Source: Morella rubra
Lineage: Eukaryota; Streptophyta; Magnoliopsida; Fagales; Myricaceae
Direction of reading: 5' to 3'
Assembly: GCA_003952965.2 (NCBI GenBank)
Contig: CM025853.1
Coordinates: 11,603,187-11,667,186 of the forward strand
DNA length: 64,000 nucleotides
The notes under the pieces were generated by a model that saw only the letters and a program-made list of their open reading frames with translations, did no database searches and had not been told where the DNA came from. A program made the translations under genes and the position numbers. Within the stretch, counting starts at the first letter, position 1, and each line of letters begins with the position of its first letter. Positions 34,230-46,703 of the stretch are shown here, piece after piece.

Positions 34230-35943
34230 TTAGCACAAGTATATAGATGCATAAGTAAATAAGTGCTAAATGTAAAGAGTAGAGTTAGAGAAGCAAACAC
34301 AGATTTTTAGGTGGTTCGGCAAACCCGCCTATATCCACCCCTCAAGCTCTTTTACCGAGCCTTGAGGTTTTTCCACTATCTTCCAAATAGTGTACACACT
34401 AGCTTCGGTGCTAGAGAACTTACAAGTGCTTTCCTGGGCTCAACACTCAAACCCCAAGTGATTTTCGGGCTCACCACTCACAACCCAACCAAGCTTGAGA
34501 TATACCCTCTCTAAGCTTCTTCTTTAGTGAACAACCTCACTAAAGGAATCACCTCTTTGGATAGGAAGATACAAGAATAAACTCTCTCAAAGAGTGGATA
34601 AGAAAATGGAAAGCTCTATCTCTTTGATTCACACAATGACAAGGATAAAAAGTGTAATTTGTGTGAATGATATGAGAAATATGAAATAAGAAGGTTTAAG
34701 ATCTTTCTCAAGCTATGTAAATGATATGTGGTCGTTCTCTCTTATTTAGAGACAATAGGAAGGTCTTTATATAGGCCACATGAGAAAACTAGCGTTATGA
34801 ATTTTACCGTTGTACTGGTCAACTGCTTCATATACCGGTCAACCGCTTCAAGGTTACTGTTACCCAACGGTCACATTGTCAGAGCTTTAAATCTATTTCA
34901 AAATATCTACCGGTCGACCGCTACACCAAGCAATCGAAGTCCAGTCGACCGCTTCACCAACTCGTCGACCTCTTCAACTTAAGCATATGATCTAGTTCAT
35001 TTAAAACCACTATTTTGGCCATTTAAAACATCAATTTTAAAGACTAACTTCCCGTAAGTATATAAAAGGTTTGAGAGTTGATTGGAGATGTTTTGAAACT
35101 ATTAAAAAAATTTTGATCTTTCAAACAAGAGGTAAAAGATTTATGCACGTTTGAAAAATATGCAAGTGTGATTCAAATCCTTGTCAAAAGTGAAACTAAG
35201 AGTTACAAGGTTATACCCTAAGGTCTTGAATCTTCACTTTTGAGCTCCTTGCATCTTCTTGATCTTCAATCTTCTTGTCTTTGGCTCTTTGATAAAAATG
35301 TCTTTGTCTTTGAAGATGTCCATTTTGTAAACTTAATCCATTTATTAAAATCATCAAAATATCGATTGTGAACAAAAGTCAACACATAAAAGACTGGCTC
35401 TTCAATCCAAAAGAACAATGCTCATGCAAAAGGGGATTGATCAAGAAGTCAAAGAGGAAGCATGTAAGAAAGGTTGATGAGTTAAAGAAGGAGCAACCCA
35501 TTATCAAAAAGAAGGATATAGAGTTTGAGAGGAAGGAGGAAGCCAAAGTTTTCTTGAGAACACGAGCTCTTGTTAACAACAAAGAGGTAACCACTCTTGC
35601 CATTGAGAGAGAATGATTCTCTTATGTCCTTTCGAAGAGGGTTGTTCATCGAAAGAAAGTGTTTGGAAGGATTGTTCTCAAACTCGACTTAAAATTTAGA
35701 GTGGGGATATGTCAAGCTTGGTTAGGTTGTGAGTATTCATCCAGGAAAAAATACTTGTAAAGTTCTCTAGCACCCGGATGCTAAGGTGTACACTATTTGA
35801 AAGATAGTAAAGAAAACCTCAAGACTTAGAAAGAAGTTTGAATGGTAGATGTAGTAGGGATTGCCGAACCACCTAAAAAATCATTGTGTTTGTTACTCCA
35901 TCTCTCTCCTTACATTTAACGTTAATAATATTTCTTGTGCTAA
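34230..35943. repeat. foldback of two inverted LTR-like segments, arms about 270 bp
   Basis: The left arm 34230-34510 (TTAGCACAAG, then TTTTTAGGTGGTTCGGCAA, GTGCTAGAGAACTT and CAACCAAGCTTGAG) reappears inverted at 35700-35943 with clear but imperfect identity. The AGGTGGTTCGGCAA block is common in plant LTRs, so the arms probably are LTR pieces in opposite orientation. The 1.2-kb spacer has short repeated ACCGGTC(A/G)ACCGCTTC motifs (34820-34980). Confidence 0.65.
35368..35616 (+). other. unrecognised lysine-rich open frame inside the foldback
   Basis: An 82-codon frame rich in Lys and Glu (RGLIKKSKRKHVRKVDELKK) lies in the spacer of the foldback. I recognise no family. It may be a retroelement remnant or chance. 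Confidence 0.2.
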
Positions 35944-36419
35944 GCTGGCTATTGTATTAATTTCCTAGCAAACAAAAATTCGGAATTTTTTTTTTCTATA
36001 AAGATTCAAAACCCAATTCACCTACACTTCTTGGTTGCCCTAATCCTAGAACTTATATTACCGAATGACTCAAAATTTTAACTTAAAAGCTACCTAATTA
36101 CTGAGTTATTTGGTGTTATAATTAGCTTCCTATTCCAAAAAAAAAAAAAAAAACTAAGACCTATGACCTATGATTGAAGGAGTCATTAATTTTTTAGTTT
36201 TTGGCAGGGATCCAAATCATAAGCTCTATAAACTCTCTAATTACAGTAATTAGTGATACTAGCATTTAGAACTACCTCATTTACTCAATTTAATTTTTTA
36301 CACCTAATCTATTTAATTTATTTATTGATGCATGCACGTAACAAACTAAAATATTGGAATAAAAATTCAATCAGTCGAAGAATCTTTTAGACTTATTATA
36401 TATATAGTGGATCAATTAA
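35944..36419. other. AT-rich spacer
   Basis: No gene or repeat boundary seen. An A-run is at 36136-36152. Confidence 0.4.
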
Positions 36420-37030
36420 AAATGGGTTTGAAAAATTTACAATATATAAAAATATTGTTGGTTTTTTATTTAATTTAATAAAGCTAAAAATCTTTAGATG
36501 AGGACGTGAAAAGACATTGTCTTGTACTTCAAAACTTCTTAAAACATTAAATCATATTAATATTGATGTTTTAGATTTGTTTTCAGAATTAAAAGTATTA
36601 AAAATAGATTTTAATAATGAAACTTATAGTCTAATTGAAACTTTAAATTAGATAAAAGATGTACTTAAGGGGTATAGTAGGGGTGCCCCTTTCTTTTAGA
36701 ATCTTTTCTAAATGCAAGTCTTGCGTATAAAATATTATTGACAATGCTTGTAATTGTTGCTTCTACATTAAGAAGTTTTTACAAAACTAAAATTAATAAA
36801 ATCTTACTTAAAATTTACTATAATGCAAGAAAGAGCAAATGGATTAGGCATATTATCAAATGAGAATCATATATTAACAAATATTGAATACAAAATTTGA
36901 TAAGTAATTTTGCATCTCAAAAAGCTAGAAGAATAATTTTTAACTACTATTTATTAATATTTTATAACTTATCACATAATGCCTCATTTTAAGGTCTTGC
37001 CTAAGGCCTCAATTAACATAGAGTCACTCC
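36420..37030 (+). pseudogene. hAT transposase C-terminal relic (dimerisation region)
   Basis: Across several frames the plus strand gives FLFNLIKLKI, LNHINIDVLDLFSELKVLKI, NNETYSLIETLN, then the dimerisation block (VIVASTLRSFYKTKINKILL, QERANGLGILSNENHIL, SNFASQKARR), as in Tip100/ZMYM-like transposases. Frameshifts and stops abound. The sequence after it (CTAAGGCCTCAATT, 36995 on) resembles the 3' tail of such elements, ending near 37030. The N-terminal two thirds are missing. Confidence 0.7.
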
Positions 37031-37160
37031 TACTTGTAGATTAAGTGAACACCACTCTGGTTGTGCCCAAAAATTTATCAGTGCCTTAAGGGGCATCACT
37101 CTTGGTGGGTTAACATACAAAGAATTTCTTCTCACCCATACCCTAAGGACCAAATTGAGA

Positions 37161-38385
37161 AAAAGACCAACTTGGAGGGATTTTATGAATTTGAGGAGAC
37201 ATCCAGTCATCAGGCTTTTGTAGCCCTTTGCTGATTGGGCACTTTGGTATCCACTTAAAAATTAAGGTTGTTAAAAAATGGGCAAAACTGACACTAGACC
37301 TTAATTTTTTTTAGAAAAAAAAAAGACAAATAAAGGGATCTGTTCGGTTCTATTTCAGCAAGTTGAACCCCCTGAACCAAAGACCGAACGATCTTATTAG
37401 TTTTTTTAAATTTTGGGCTGACTTCCAAATTAGTCATTAAGAAAATCAACCGATTTTTGCCGGTCAATTTGATAAAGGGATTTGATCGATTCGATTAGGG
37501 GTGGATACAAAAACAAATGGAACCGGAATGATCAATTCCAATTTCGTTTCGATACTCACCATAATACAATTTTTTTGTTTCATTTGGCATGTGGGCTTTT
37601 TTGGACATATTTTTTTATAGTCCTAATAAGCCAAAAATGTTTTTGGGGCCGAATTTTTGAGATACTTTTCAGTTATTCATCATAAATTAACAATAAATGT
37701 AAACATTCATCCAAAATCTAGATTCTAAAATAAACATTCAAGCAAATTCTATATGTTATACTTATATTTTGAGCCCCAATTTTTTTTTTTTTTTAAATCA
37801 AAGCCGGAAATTTCGGTATTTTTTTTATTTATTCATCACAAATTAACAATAAATGTAAAACATTCATCCAAAATTATATTCTAAAATAAACATTCAAGTA
37901 AATTTCATATATTATACTTTATTTTGAGCCCTAGTTTCACTTTATTTTATTTTTTTAAATCGGAATCTGAAATTCCAATTCCGATTCCAATTTCAGTATA
38001 TGTCAGAATCGTAACCAGATTTCTAGAACCATAAGTGAAACTGAAAATTCTAATTCTTGGCAGAATTTTTGCCCACACCCCTAAGTTGGATTTAGTGAGC
38101 CTTGGTGGTGAAGACCGAGTTGACCCCATGGTTCGGTCAATTTCTGTCGTGCCGGCCAGTTTGTTAAAACCAATGGGGTCAATTCGTTCTTCACTTGAAG
38201 GGCCCACGAAATCGAGCCGATCAGATCTCTTTATCAAAAACAAATTAGGGTTGAGGGTCAGTTGCGGCCCATTTTTTAACAGCCTAGTTTTGAAGTGGAT
38301 ACCAAAGTCCCCGATCAGCAAAGGCCTACAAAAGATGACTGGATGTCTCCTCAGATTCATAAAACCCCGCCACGTTGACTTTCCA
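37161..38385. repeat. inverted-repeat element abutting the BSD-gene promoter
   Basis: Left arm 37161 to about 37355 (GAGGAGACATCCAGTCATC, GGTATCCACTT, TGTTAAAAAATGGGC) recurs inverted at about 38205-38385. Weaker inverted similarity continues inward around TTTGATAAAGGGATTTGATCG. The right arm ends about 95 bp before the BSD start codon. Either a non-autonomous TIR element or an inverted copy of promoter-proximal DNA; no target duplication found. Confidence 0.65.
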
Positions 38386-38399
38386 GTTTAGAAAGTCGT

Positions 38400-38481
38400 G
38401 TCTCCCTCCAATCCATCTCTCCCAAATTCCTCGAGGAGGAGAAGAAGAAGACGACGACGAACAAGACGCTGAAATAGAAAG
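38400..38481 (+). promoter_or_regulatory. pyrimidine- then purine-rich 5' leader of the BSD gene
   Basis: CTCCCTCCAATCCATCTCTC followed by GAGGAGGAGAAGAAGAAG just before the ATG is typical of plant 5' untranslated leaders. No clear TATA box lies within 100 bp upstream, and the inverted-repeat element occupies that space. Confidence 0.4.
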
Positions 38482-41400
38482 ATGGACTTCTGGCACAGAG
38501 CCCGAAGCTTGGCAGAAGAAGCGGCGAAGCGATCAAAGGAGCTCTCCATTGGACCCTCCACATTCTCCGACCTTGTCTCCGAGACGGCCAAGAGGTCCCA
38601 AGAGATTGTCGCCGAGGCGTCCAAGAGAGCTGAACAGATCAAGCGCTTAGCCGAGGAGATCTCGGCGTCCAGTGCGCTCGCCGTCATTGAATCTCCGGTG
38701 GGAGTGCAGGAGAAGGATCTAGAAGAGTTTGGCATTACCGAAGAGTTAAGAGAGTTCGTGAAGGAGATCACCGTCAGCACCTTTCAGGATTTTCCGTTGG
38801 ATGGTAATTCACGAGCAACATCCGGTTTTATCCTTGTGATTGCTGGGAAAATGTAGGAGCAGTTTAGCACATTAAAACTTGAAAATTTTAATGCATGTGT
38901 GGACCTGTTGTTAGTGAACAAATGTAGGAACCAGAAAATAAATCGATTTCTGAGTTCGAATAAAATTTTTAACAGAAGTAGTATACTGTAGTTATTTGGC
39001 TTACGCGAGCTGAGATATATGGCGTTCTCGTTATTCAATATACCCTGAAACTTGTGGTTAATATATAAAGTTTCTGAGTCAGACGTAAGTCATTGAATTT
39101 CAGAATTAATTGTAGTATTTTAGATTCTCACGTCGCTTGAAATTTCAAAGAAAGTTTGATCGGAATGTTATATTTCCTTATATTTTAGGAGAATTTTCTG
39201 GTGTTCTAGATTCAAACTTGAGTAATATAGATTTTTCAACCTATTGGTGTCAAACTAGCAGAGACCTCTTTCAGTGGTTTAATATTTGTCTTAGATATTG
39301 TGTGCCAATTCACGGTCAGTTGCAGTTATTGGTGGCTAGTGTTTAGTTCTTATGTTGTAAATGCAGTGAGCTTTCGGTGGAAGTTTCCTTGTGGGAAATG
39401 AGAAATTTCTATATATGTTCTTTTTGTGAATTTTGAATGCTGCTAAACTGTGAAGACGTTTTTATTTTATTTTATTTCTATTTTTCTGTCATCTATCATC
39501 TTTCAGACTGCTAAATGGTGTTTTGCATTGTCTAGATGATACACAAATATCTGATGTTCCCACAGTCTCCAATGTGAGGCAGGATCTTACAGAGTGGCAA
39601 GAAAAACACGCCAATCTTGTTCTTTTGACTGTTAAGGTATCTCTTCTCTCAAAAGCGAAATAACACGTTAAAAAAGAAAAGCTTTATTTGGATTGGGGAA
39701 TCAAATTATTGATTTGGTAACAACTGCTTAAGGTTGAGAATCATCACTAAGTGGTTGAAAGCCCAATGCAAACTTGTTGGGGAAAAAAATAATTCAAGAG
39801 GTTACGACCCCATTAGATCTACCACCTTATGCTATACATATTTTCATGATTGGGCAGTACTATCAGTCTGACAAGGCCTCATTGAAGCTATATATTTTTT
39901 GAGTACTGAGTACTGATGGGTTGTTTACAGAGCAATTATTACAAGGAGTTGAACTATGTACGGTGTTTGTTCCCATGAAGTCTGTTACGGACATGCCATA
40001 AACAAATGTTCTATATTACGTCTACTGTTTTATCTGTTATTTGGCCGCTAGTTCTCTACATGAGAATAATTTCCTCATTAGTTGCTTGTCACAAAGCTCA
40101 AACCAATTATACTTGGCGATGGCTTGGTTCTAAATGAGCCTGAGAATGAATCTTGCTTAGTATCTTAGGCATTAGGCTTGATCTCACATTCATTAATGAC
40201 TAGGCAGAGACTTCCATGCTTGCATACATAAACATCTTTTTGGGCTTTGACGTTTATTATTTACCTTTTTTTTCAGGAAATCTCGAAGTTGAGATATGAT
40301 TTGTGTCCACGTGTCATGAAGGAAAGGAAGTTCTGGAGGGTATATTTCATACTAGTGAATAGTCATGTGGCAGCGTAAGTAACTTGTCTGTTTGATTGAA
40401 ACCTTCATTCTCATGTGTTTTTCCCTTTCTGATTCTGACTGATATGCTAATGCTTGCATCAAATATTCTTAGAGCATTATGATAATCATATGCATGATTT
40501 TAACGGAGCCAAGTATCGAAAGTTGAGGTTGCTTTGCTTAATTCTTTTCGGAGTAAAAGTTGAATTTCAGCTCATCTCCAAGCTAACTAATAGTTCATGC
40601 TTGGTTTTTTGTATTTTGAACTAGTCCTATTTGTTTTTTTGTTATGTATAATTTTTTTATTTGTAAATACCATCACTGAAATTTATACTTTTTCACATTC
40701 CCGTGTTAATTGTTTGTTGCTTAACAGTAGTTATGATTTCATTAGTCATAGTAATTAAGTATACTAATTTTTATTTGTGAACAAATACGAATTAAATTCA
40801 GACTCTCATAGATGTAAAAATTATAGATACAGATGTATATCCATATATTCTACTCACATAATGGGTTATTGTAGAAACACTCGCACACCCAGCCACACAC
40901 ATCGATCAAGACCATATTCAGAAGAATTCAACTTATATGTATCACATGAAGAGCTTCACTCACATCTTATAAATGTTATGTTATGTTATTACTACAAAGT
41001 GGACATATACATTGTTCAGTACACGAGGTTAGATGAGCTTATACGAGTTGATCTACACTTATACGCATTCAGCTCATCGAAATAAACAAGCTTTCGCTTA
41101 ATAAATGCAGAGAACTAGAATTAAGGTTTATACTAATCAAACTCAAACTTTACATATGCAACCCGATTCATTTCCAACCCCAGTTACATACATCAAATTG
41201 TAATGCTTACTACGTATTCTAAATGGAGACTAGAGATATAGACAACTAAATGAGGTCCAATCATTGTATTTATCTGAATCCTTGGGTGACATCTTTAAAA
41301 AAATTGTCCAAAGGATGATCTCTCTCTTCGTTCAGGATGAGATTAGACAAATGCATGGCTTTCTTCATTTGTAATTTTATTTGGTTACATGATTACTCAA

Positions 41401-43656
41401 ATAATGTCAACTATTTTATGGCTTTCAGCTTTCCAATTTTTTTTTATTGTTTTTTGCTTGTCTTGTTTAATTTTTTATTGTCTTTTTTCCTTCCAATTTC
41501 TATTTATTACTCGCTCTGTGGAAGTTTTGTCAAATTGTTCTGGCATTTTTATTTTTACAACTTCTCAACCTGCTGTTACCACACAAATAATTACAAATGC
41601 TTGAAGAAACTGGCCATCTAGCATCAGTTTGGTATTGTCCAAACTAATGTACTGAATAATTGGTTGATTGAAGCTTTTGTTACTTGAGAAAATTGGTTGA
41701 TTGAGATACCCTTGCCAATTTTTCCAGCTAGGCCAAGAAACCTCCCCATTCTTTTGCAATCTCCCTATTTTTGAATCATTGTTATTGGACACTATAATAT
41801 TCAATTAAGGTGCCACTGAAATATCTTTGTTAATATAACCTATGTTCTCCATTACTAGTCAGACCCCTGTTTTCTTACACCAGCAGTTGACAAAATGTAA
41901 TGCCTTACCTTATTTCTGTGCTCAGTGATTTCTCATGTTTTAAAAAACTTTCTGTTTGGTTCTAGTTTTCTCTTTCTTTTTTATGTATGCTAAGCTTTCC
42001 TAACTTCTAATTACCTTTAGCTATGAAAAGCGGTACATGGAGAATCTTAAGCTAAAATCAACAGAACAATCAAACAATGGAGGGAAGGAATCTACCAAAG
42101 GTGGAATAATTTCTAAACCAGAGGCAAAGGAAGTAAATCGGCCAATTAAAACTTCAAGCTCAGCTACGGAGCAAGACTTGGACGTGTTTCTCTTGGGAGA
42201 TCCTGGAGACAGTGATGAGGACCCAGGTAGATCGTAATGTTTTATTGACCTGTTAATGTGTATCCGTGGCTCTTAGCAAAACAATTCAGGCATCTTTACA
42301 TCCTTTTTCCCTTGGAAATAATATCCCTACTTTATATCCACAATTTGCACAGAAGTTACATGAGGTTGACACTGTTCAGATTCCTACCGAGTTAGTGAGA
42401 ATGAGCCACCTCCATATGGAAAGAGATTTGGTTGTTTATGCCATGCAGTTCGAATAGTGTTGCTTTGGCTTTTTATAGCTTGACTACCTTACTTATTTAC
42501 AAGCATCCACCTAACACCATTCTGTTGTAAGATAAAGGCCTTTGTTTGATATGAGTGGGAAAATTATCCAAACCTTTTTGTTTTTTACTTCTCTGTTTGG
42601 GAGTTTTGTGCAAAACCGAAAACTATAAGATGCTTAACCTCAAGGGGCTACGAAGAGTGGTGTTATCTGACTCCCATTGAGGCACCTTAAAAATCACTAC
42701 CAAAGTTTAAATCCTACAACTATTGTCATCCCTGCCCTCTACCCCTTCAGAGTAATCCCCCAAGGGCATGTGGGATGGCAGGACTGCATGTGCCCTCGAT
42801 AAGTTAGGCACACAAGGGGCCCATGCACATTGCCAGCCAGAAAGCAGAAAAAGATGTGATGATGCCACTGTGGGTGATTGTTTTCTTCTTTTGTGACTTC
42901 TACTGTTGGAAAATATGTTTGGGACGAATCATTTATCAAAAGACATGATATCAAGTGTCTAGTGTGGCTATGCCAGCGCATGGGAGCAACTTATGCTTTG
43001 ATGAATTCTTTATTGTGTTGAATCACTTGAGTACTGATCATCGCTCTGTCTTTAGATGATGCTGATGGGAGCTTTGATGATGATTTTGCCAAAATGGTGG
43101 ATAGTTCGGTAAGCACAAGTTGTTTCCTCTTTCTTCTAGTTGTGGTACGCATCCATAATTTTCATACCAGTTGTGTGATTCCTACAAATATATGAGGTTA
43201 GCGTAGGTTTTTCAGGGCACTGGCAATGAATCTATTCTTGCAGCAAAAGTATTAGGTGATTTCCCTGCAGCATTCCCGCAATTTCTTGCATCTTATAATT
43301 CTTGAAATGAATTTAAAAATGAAAAAACAAAGCGGCGGCGAGAAGCAAATGCAATAGTAGCTGAATTTGCTTATCAAACAACTCAATTTAATGAGGTTCT
43401 GTGCAAGAAATCGTTTCAACAGAGTCTGAAATGGGTAAATATATTTTAAATCTAGGGCTTCTTCCAACCTAACCTTGCATGTCAGTTCACAGAAATAAGG
43501 GTTCAAGCATAGAAGAGTTACTGAATCCTGCTTAAGTTTTGAACCACATCGTTTAATCTTTATGTGCTAAGATTTTGGCTGGCTTTGATGCTATTGATGT
43601 TTTCGGTTTCTGAAATTTGCTTGAACATACAGGATGACGAGAAAGAAAAATCATAG
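38482..43656 (+). CDS. BSD-domain protein, six exons, 267 residues
   Basis: Exons 38482-38803, 39536-39636, 40277-40374, 42021-42226, 43056-43108 and 43633-43656 (TAG) all have GT-AG borders and consistent phases, giving 804 nt. The N-terminus MDFWHRARSLAEEAAKRS leads into an Ala/Glu/Lys-rich helix (to about residue 65). The BSD domain spans about residues 78-155, with FGITEELREFVKEI, FPLDDDTQISDVPTVSNVRQ, WQEKHANLVLLTVKEISKL and the signature Phe-Trp pair in RKFWRVYFILVNSHVAAYE. The C-terminus is acidic (LGDPGDSDEDPDDADGSFDD). BSD is named after BTF2-like transcription factors, synapse-associated and DOS2-like proteins; it is a three-helix fold with no known catalysis. The gene appears intact. 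The role in the plant is not defined by sequence. Intron 3 (1.6 kb) is the longest. Confidence 0.9.
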
Positions 43657-44790
43657 GAGATCACACAAAATGGTTGTAACATGGAGGATTACTGTTGCAT
43701 AGATTTCAGTGGAAATATTATTGGGTTTTCTTCCTCCTTTCATTTCTTGGTTTTTTTGTTTCTTTTGGAAGGGACTTGTTCTTGCTGTATAGATTTTGTT
43801 ATTTATATCAGTCAGCTATCTACGAAGCGATGTGTGGTCTTGTGTATTAGGTACGCATTAGTTACTCATCGTGGGGAAATAATTTAAATGTTGGGGAAGC
43901 GACTCTTTTTCTTTAATACCTGTATGTGTAATACATATGTACATATTCGCAACTCTAAAAATTACAAGAACTCGATGCAAATTATTTTTCTTATCCATTT
44001 TCATACAATCCTAAAACCAATCAAAGTTGGGGAAATTTTTGTGAAATCAGAAAAAGGGGAAACAACTTAGAAAATCTCAGTAAAACCAACATCTATTAGC
44101 ATCTTTATAATGTTCTTGTGGGTCAATAATTGTTTTTCGTAGAGATGGAAAGCAAGAACTATTAGCCCCATCCCAAGTTTGTAAGTGATTATCTAATAAA
44201 GAGGAATGAATCGTCTATCTACTAAATAGGATGTATTATTGCTATTTGGATCGTAATTCTTCTGAGTGTGGCTTTTCTATTTCTATTGGCTGGTGTAAGA
44301 TTAGGAGAAGGCCTTTTTCTTTTAGCAATGGTTGATGTGAGATTATGGCTCTCCTTACAATGAAGTGTTTTTTCAACTGACTGAATAATGTCACCACACT
44401 TGATCATGAAGACTAGGATAACTTTCATTTCTTTGGCCACATTAGAGCCACAGTGCCAATTTTGAGCTATCTTTTTCTGTTGAACTGGGTGAATTAGAGA
44501 AATTTGGGGGAAGATAAGCGGGATGAAGTGAAGGGGTGACTTGGAGTTTGTATTGCCATGGCATGGTGCCTTTGCTTTTCTAATTTGAATTTTTTTTTTA
44601 ACATGTGTCAAGGCTTGAAGGGTCGTGATGTGCCAGGAGCTGGCCACGTGAGCACTGTCTCATTAGTTGGGTAACGACAGCTAGAAAGAGGGATCCCATT
44701 CGTTGAAAAAATATTTACCAGATGACTCTTTGGTTAACATAGCGTTTAATAATTTAAAATTTTAACAAAATTTTATTTTTATCAAATATA
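43657..44790. other. 3' flank of the BSD gene and an unrecognised minus-strand frame
   Basis: The first few hundred bases probably include the BSD 3' untranslated region. A 141-codon minus-strand frame at 44222-44647 (contains QNWHCGSNVAKEMKVILVFM, then a basic tail) matches no family I know and has no promoter or splice evidence. I leave it unassigned. Confidence 0.3.
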
Positions 44791-44796
44791 TTTTAA

Positions 44797-44856
44797 ATTT
44801 TATTTTTATTTTTATTTTTATTTTTTATTTATTTTATTTTATTTTTACTTTTATCA
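44797..44856. repeat. degenerate (TTTTA)n microsatellite
   Basis: Runs of TTTTA/TTTTTA units in low-complexity T-rich sequence. Confidence 0.8.
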
Positions 44857-44959
44857 TTTATTTATTAATTTTAATATCACGCTAATTTTTAATAATAACA
44901 CAAAATTTTAATAAAATTTTGAAATCAAATAGGCTGTAAAAGTAATACCTCAGGAGTCA

Positions 44960-45940
44960 AATAACAGAAGCATCTGCAGTAATTAAGCATAAATTTAAAA
45001 ATAGGTCAAAAGGACTTGTCAGTTGTCACTCTATCGTATCTTTTCTTTCACAGTTTTCAAAAGCTTAAACAATCATGACCGGTCGATCCAAATAGCCCTG
45101 TGCATCATGTTTTTTTGATTGATTTCCAACGCGTGGTATGGGAGCCTCCCTCTTGCTGGATTTACAAATGTGTAGCATGAATCATATGTATTGTTAGCTG
45201 AAGTGATTGTTTATTGTTACGCACGTGATTTCTGTATCAACTTTAAGTTTTGGTAAGTTTTGGTTTTATGTGAAGAGAATCTTGCTTTTTGACTTTCAGA
45301 TTCACATGTGACAAAACCTTTGTTGTTTATTGTTTTTGTTTCTCTTGTCTTTTCTGTCTGTTTTATTGATGTCCACATGCGGCAACCGCAGCACGATGAA
45401 ATCTTTCATCTGTGAAACCTCTTACCCCTTGTCTTGTTCGGCCCTTCAAAAGTTTTTGCATATCCAGCCACACACAGAATTGGAGAGGCTGCGGCCACGC
45501 CTTGCCTGGACCATATATTGCCCGCTCAAACTTTTGGGGGCTGTATATTGTCATTTGTACAATCTTCCTGGGATCTTCATAATAAATCTGGTTTGGCATA
45601 AAGAATAACAATTAATTGAGCCTGTTTTTTTTTTTTAAAAAAAACCATTGGGCTTACGGTTTAAAGTCTCAGTATTGGGCGAAACATTTGTACGGTTTGT
45701 TAGGTCTATTTGCTATTAATGACTATTGTACACATTTTGTTAAGCCATTCGGATGAGACTTCAGAGGCTCGTGCATGAGGACCTTTTATTTTATTTTGGT
45801 CCGGTCAGGAATCAAGGCTAACCCATTCTGGTCTAGATCTCACTGATTGTTGGGGTACGCAGGTTTGAACCACCCTGGGTCAATAACTAACGCATTTGAG
45901 TCCTGCTCTCGCTGCTCGTCGGGGCACGTGGGTTCGCTTC
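44960..45940. other. unassigned spacer with a 92-codon open frame
   Basis: A plus-strand frame at 45330-45608 has a hydrophobic start (MFLFLLSFLSVLLMS) resembling a signal peptide, but the remainder matches nothing I recognise and no exons join it. The following 45650-45940 is unique-looking DNA up to the hAT target site. Confidence 0.25.
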
Positions 45941-46703
45941 GGTCTGAGTAGGATTGTTCAAACTTGATGACGATGTCAGTTATGGCCAGGCCGGTTTTCA
46001 AATATTATCCATTGTCACTACCACCGTTAAGGATAATAACCGGCCTTGGTGGTGGTTTTAGCGGTAGCAATTCCCTGTTAACTGATATTTATATTGAGTC
46101 ATTTTTTTTTTAGCATTTTATGTACTTGGCCCAATGTATTTTTTTTTTTTTTTCTTTTGGTCCATTGAGCACATATCAATAAAATTCTAAACTAATGAAA
46201 TCCAAAATCAATAAAATTAGAGAACATTTTAAAAGATAAGATGAAAATCTAAAATCCAAACTAATAAATCCAAAATCAATAAACTTAGAGAACATCAGAA
46301 TAAGATGATAATCTAAAGTCTAAACCAGTAAAATATAAAATCAATAAACTTAGAAAAGTAAGAACATCTTAACCGTAGTAGGATAAAAAGACATGAACAA
46401 CATTAAAATTAGTTTGTCGCCAAGATGAGTAACTCTACATGATACATTTAGAGACACCAAGTTATAATTTATAAAAATAAAAATAATATTCAAACTAATA
46501 AATAACTTGTGATTTGGCGTCATGAAGAAAACATAGCCCTCTAGCTGCACCAATGGCCACTTTGATCCTCATTGCCCAAGAAAGTGGCTGTGGCCCTCCT
46601 GTGAAACAAACCACGGCATCAAATTGACAAATACCCCATCTATTCTTGTAGCCACACCATAAACTTCTATAATATCACCACCGTACATTTCTGAGCCTAC
46701 TAG

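Noticed and set aside
43200-43450. Coding-like stretch inside intron 5 of the BSD gene
   Set aside because: Frames are short and broken, and the flanking exons already join in phase without it.
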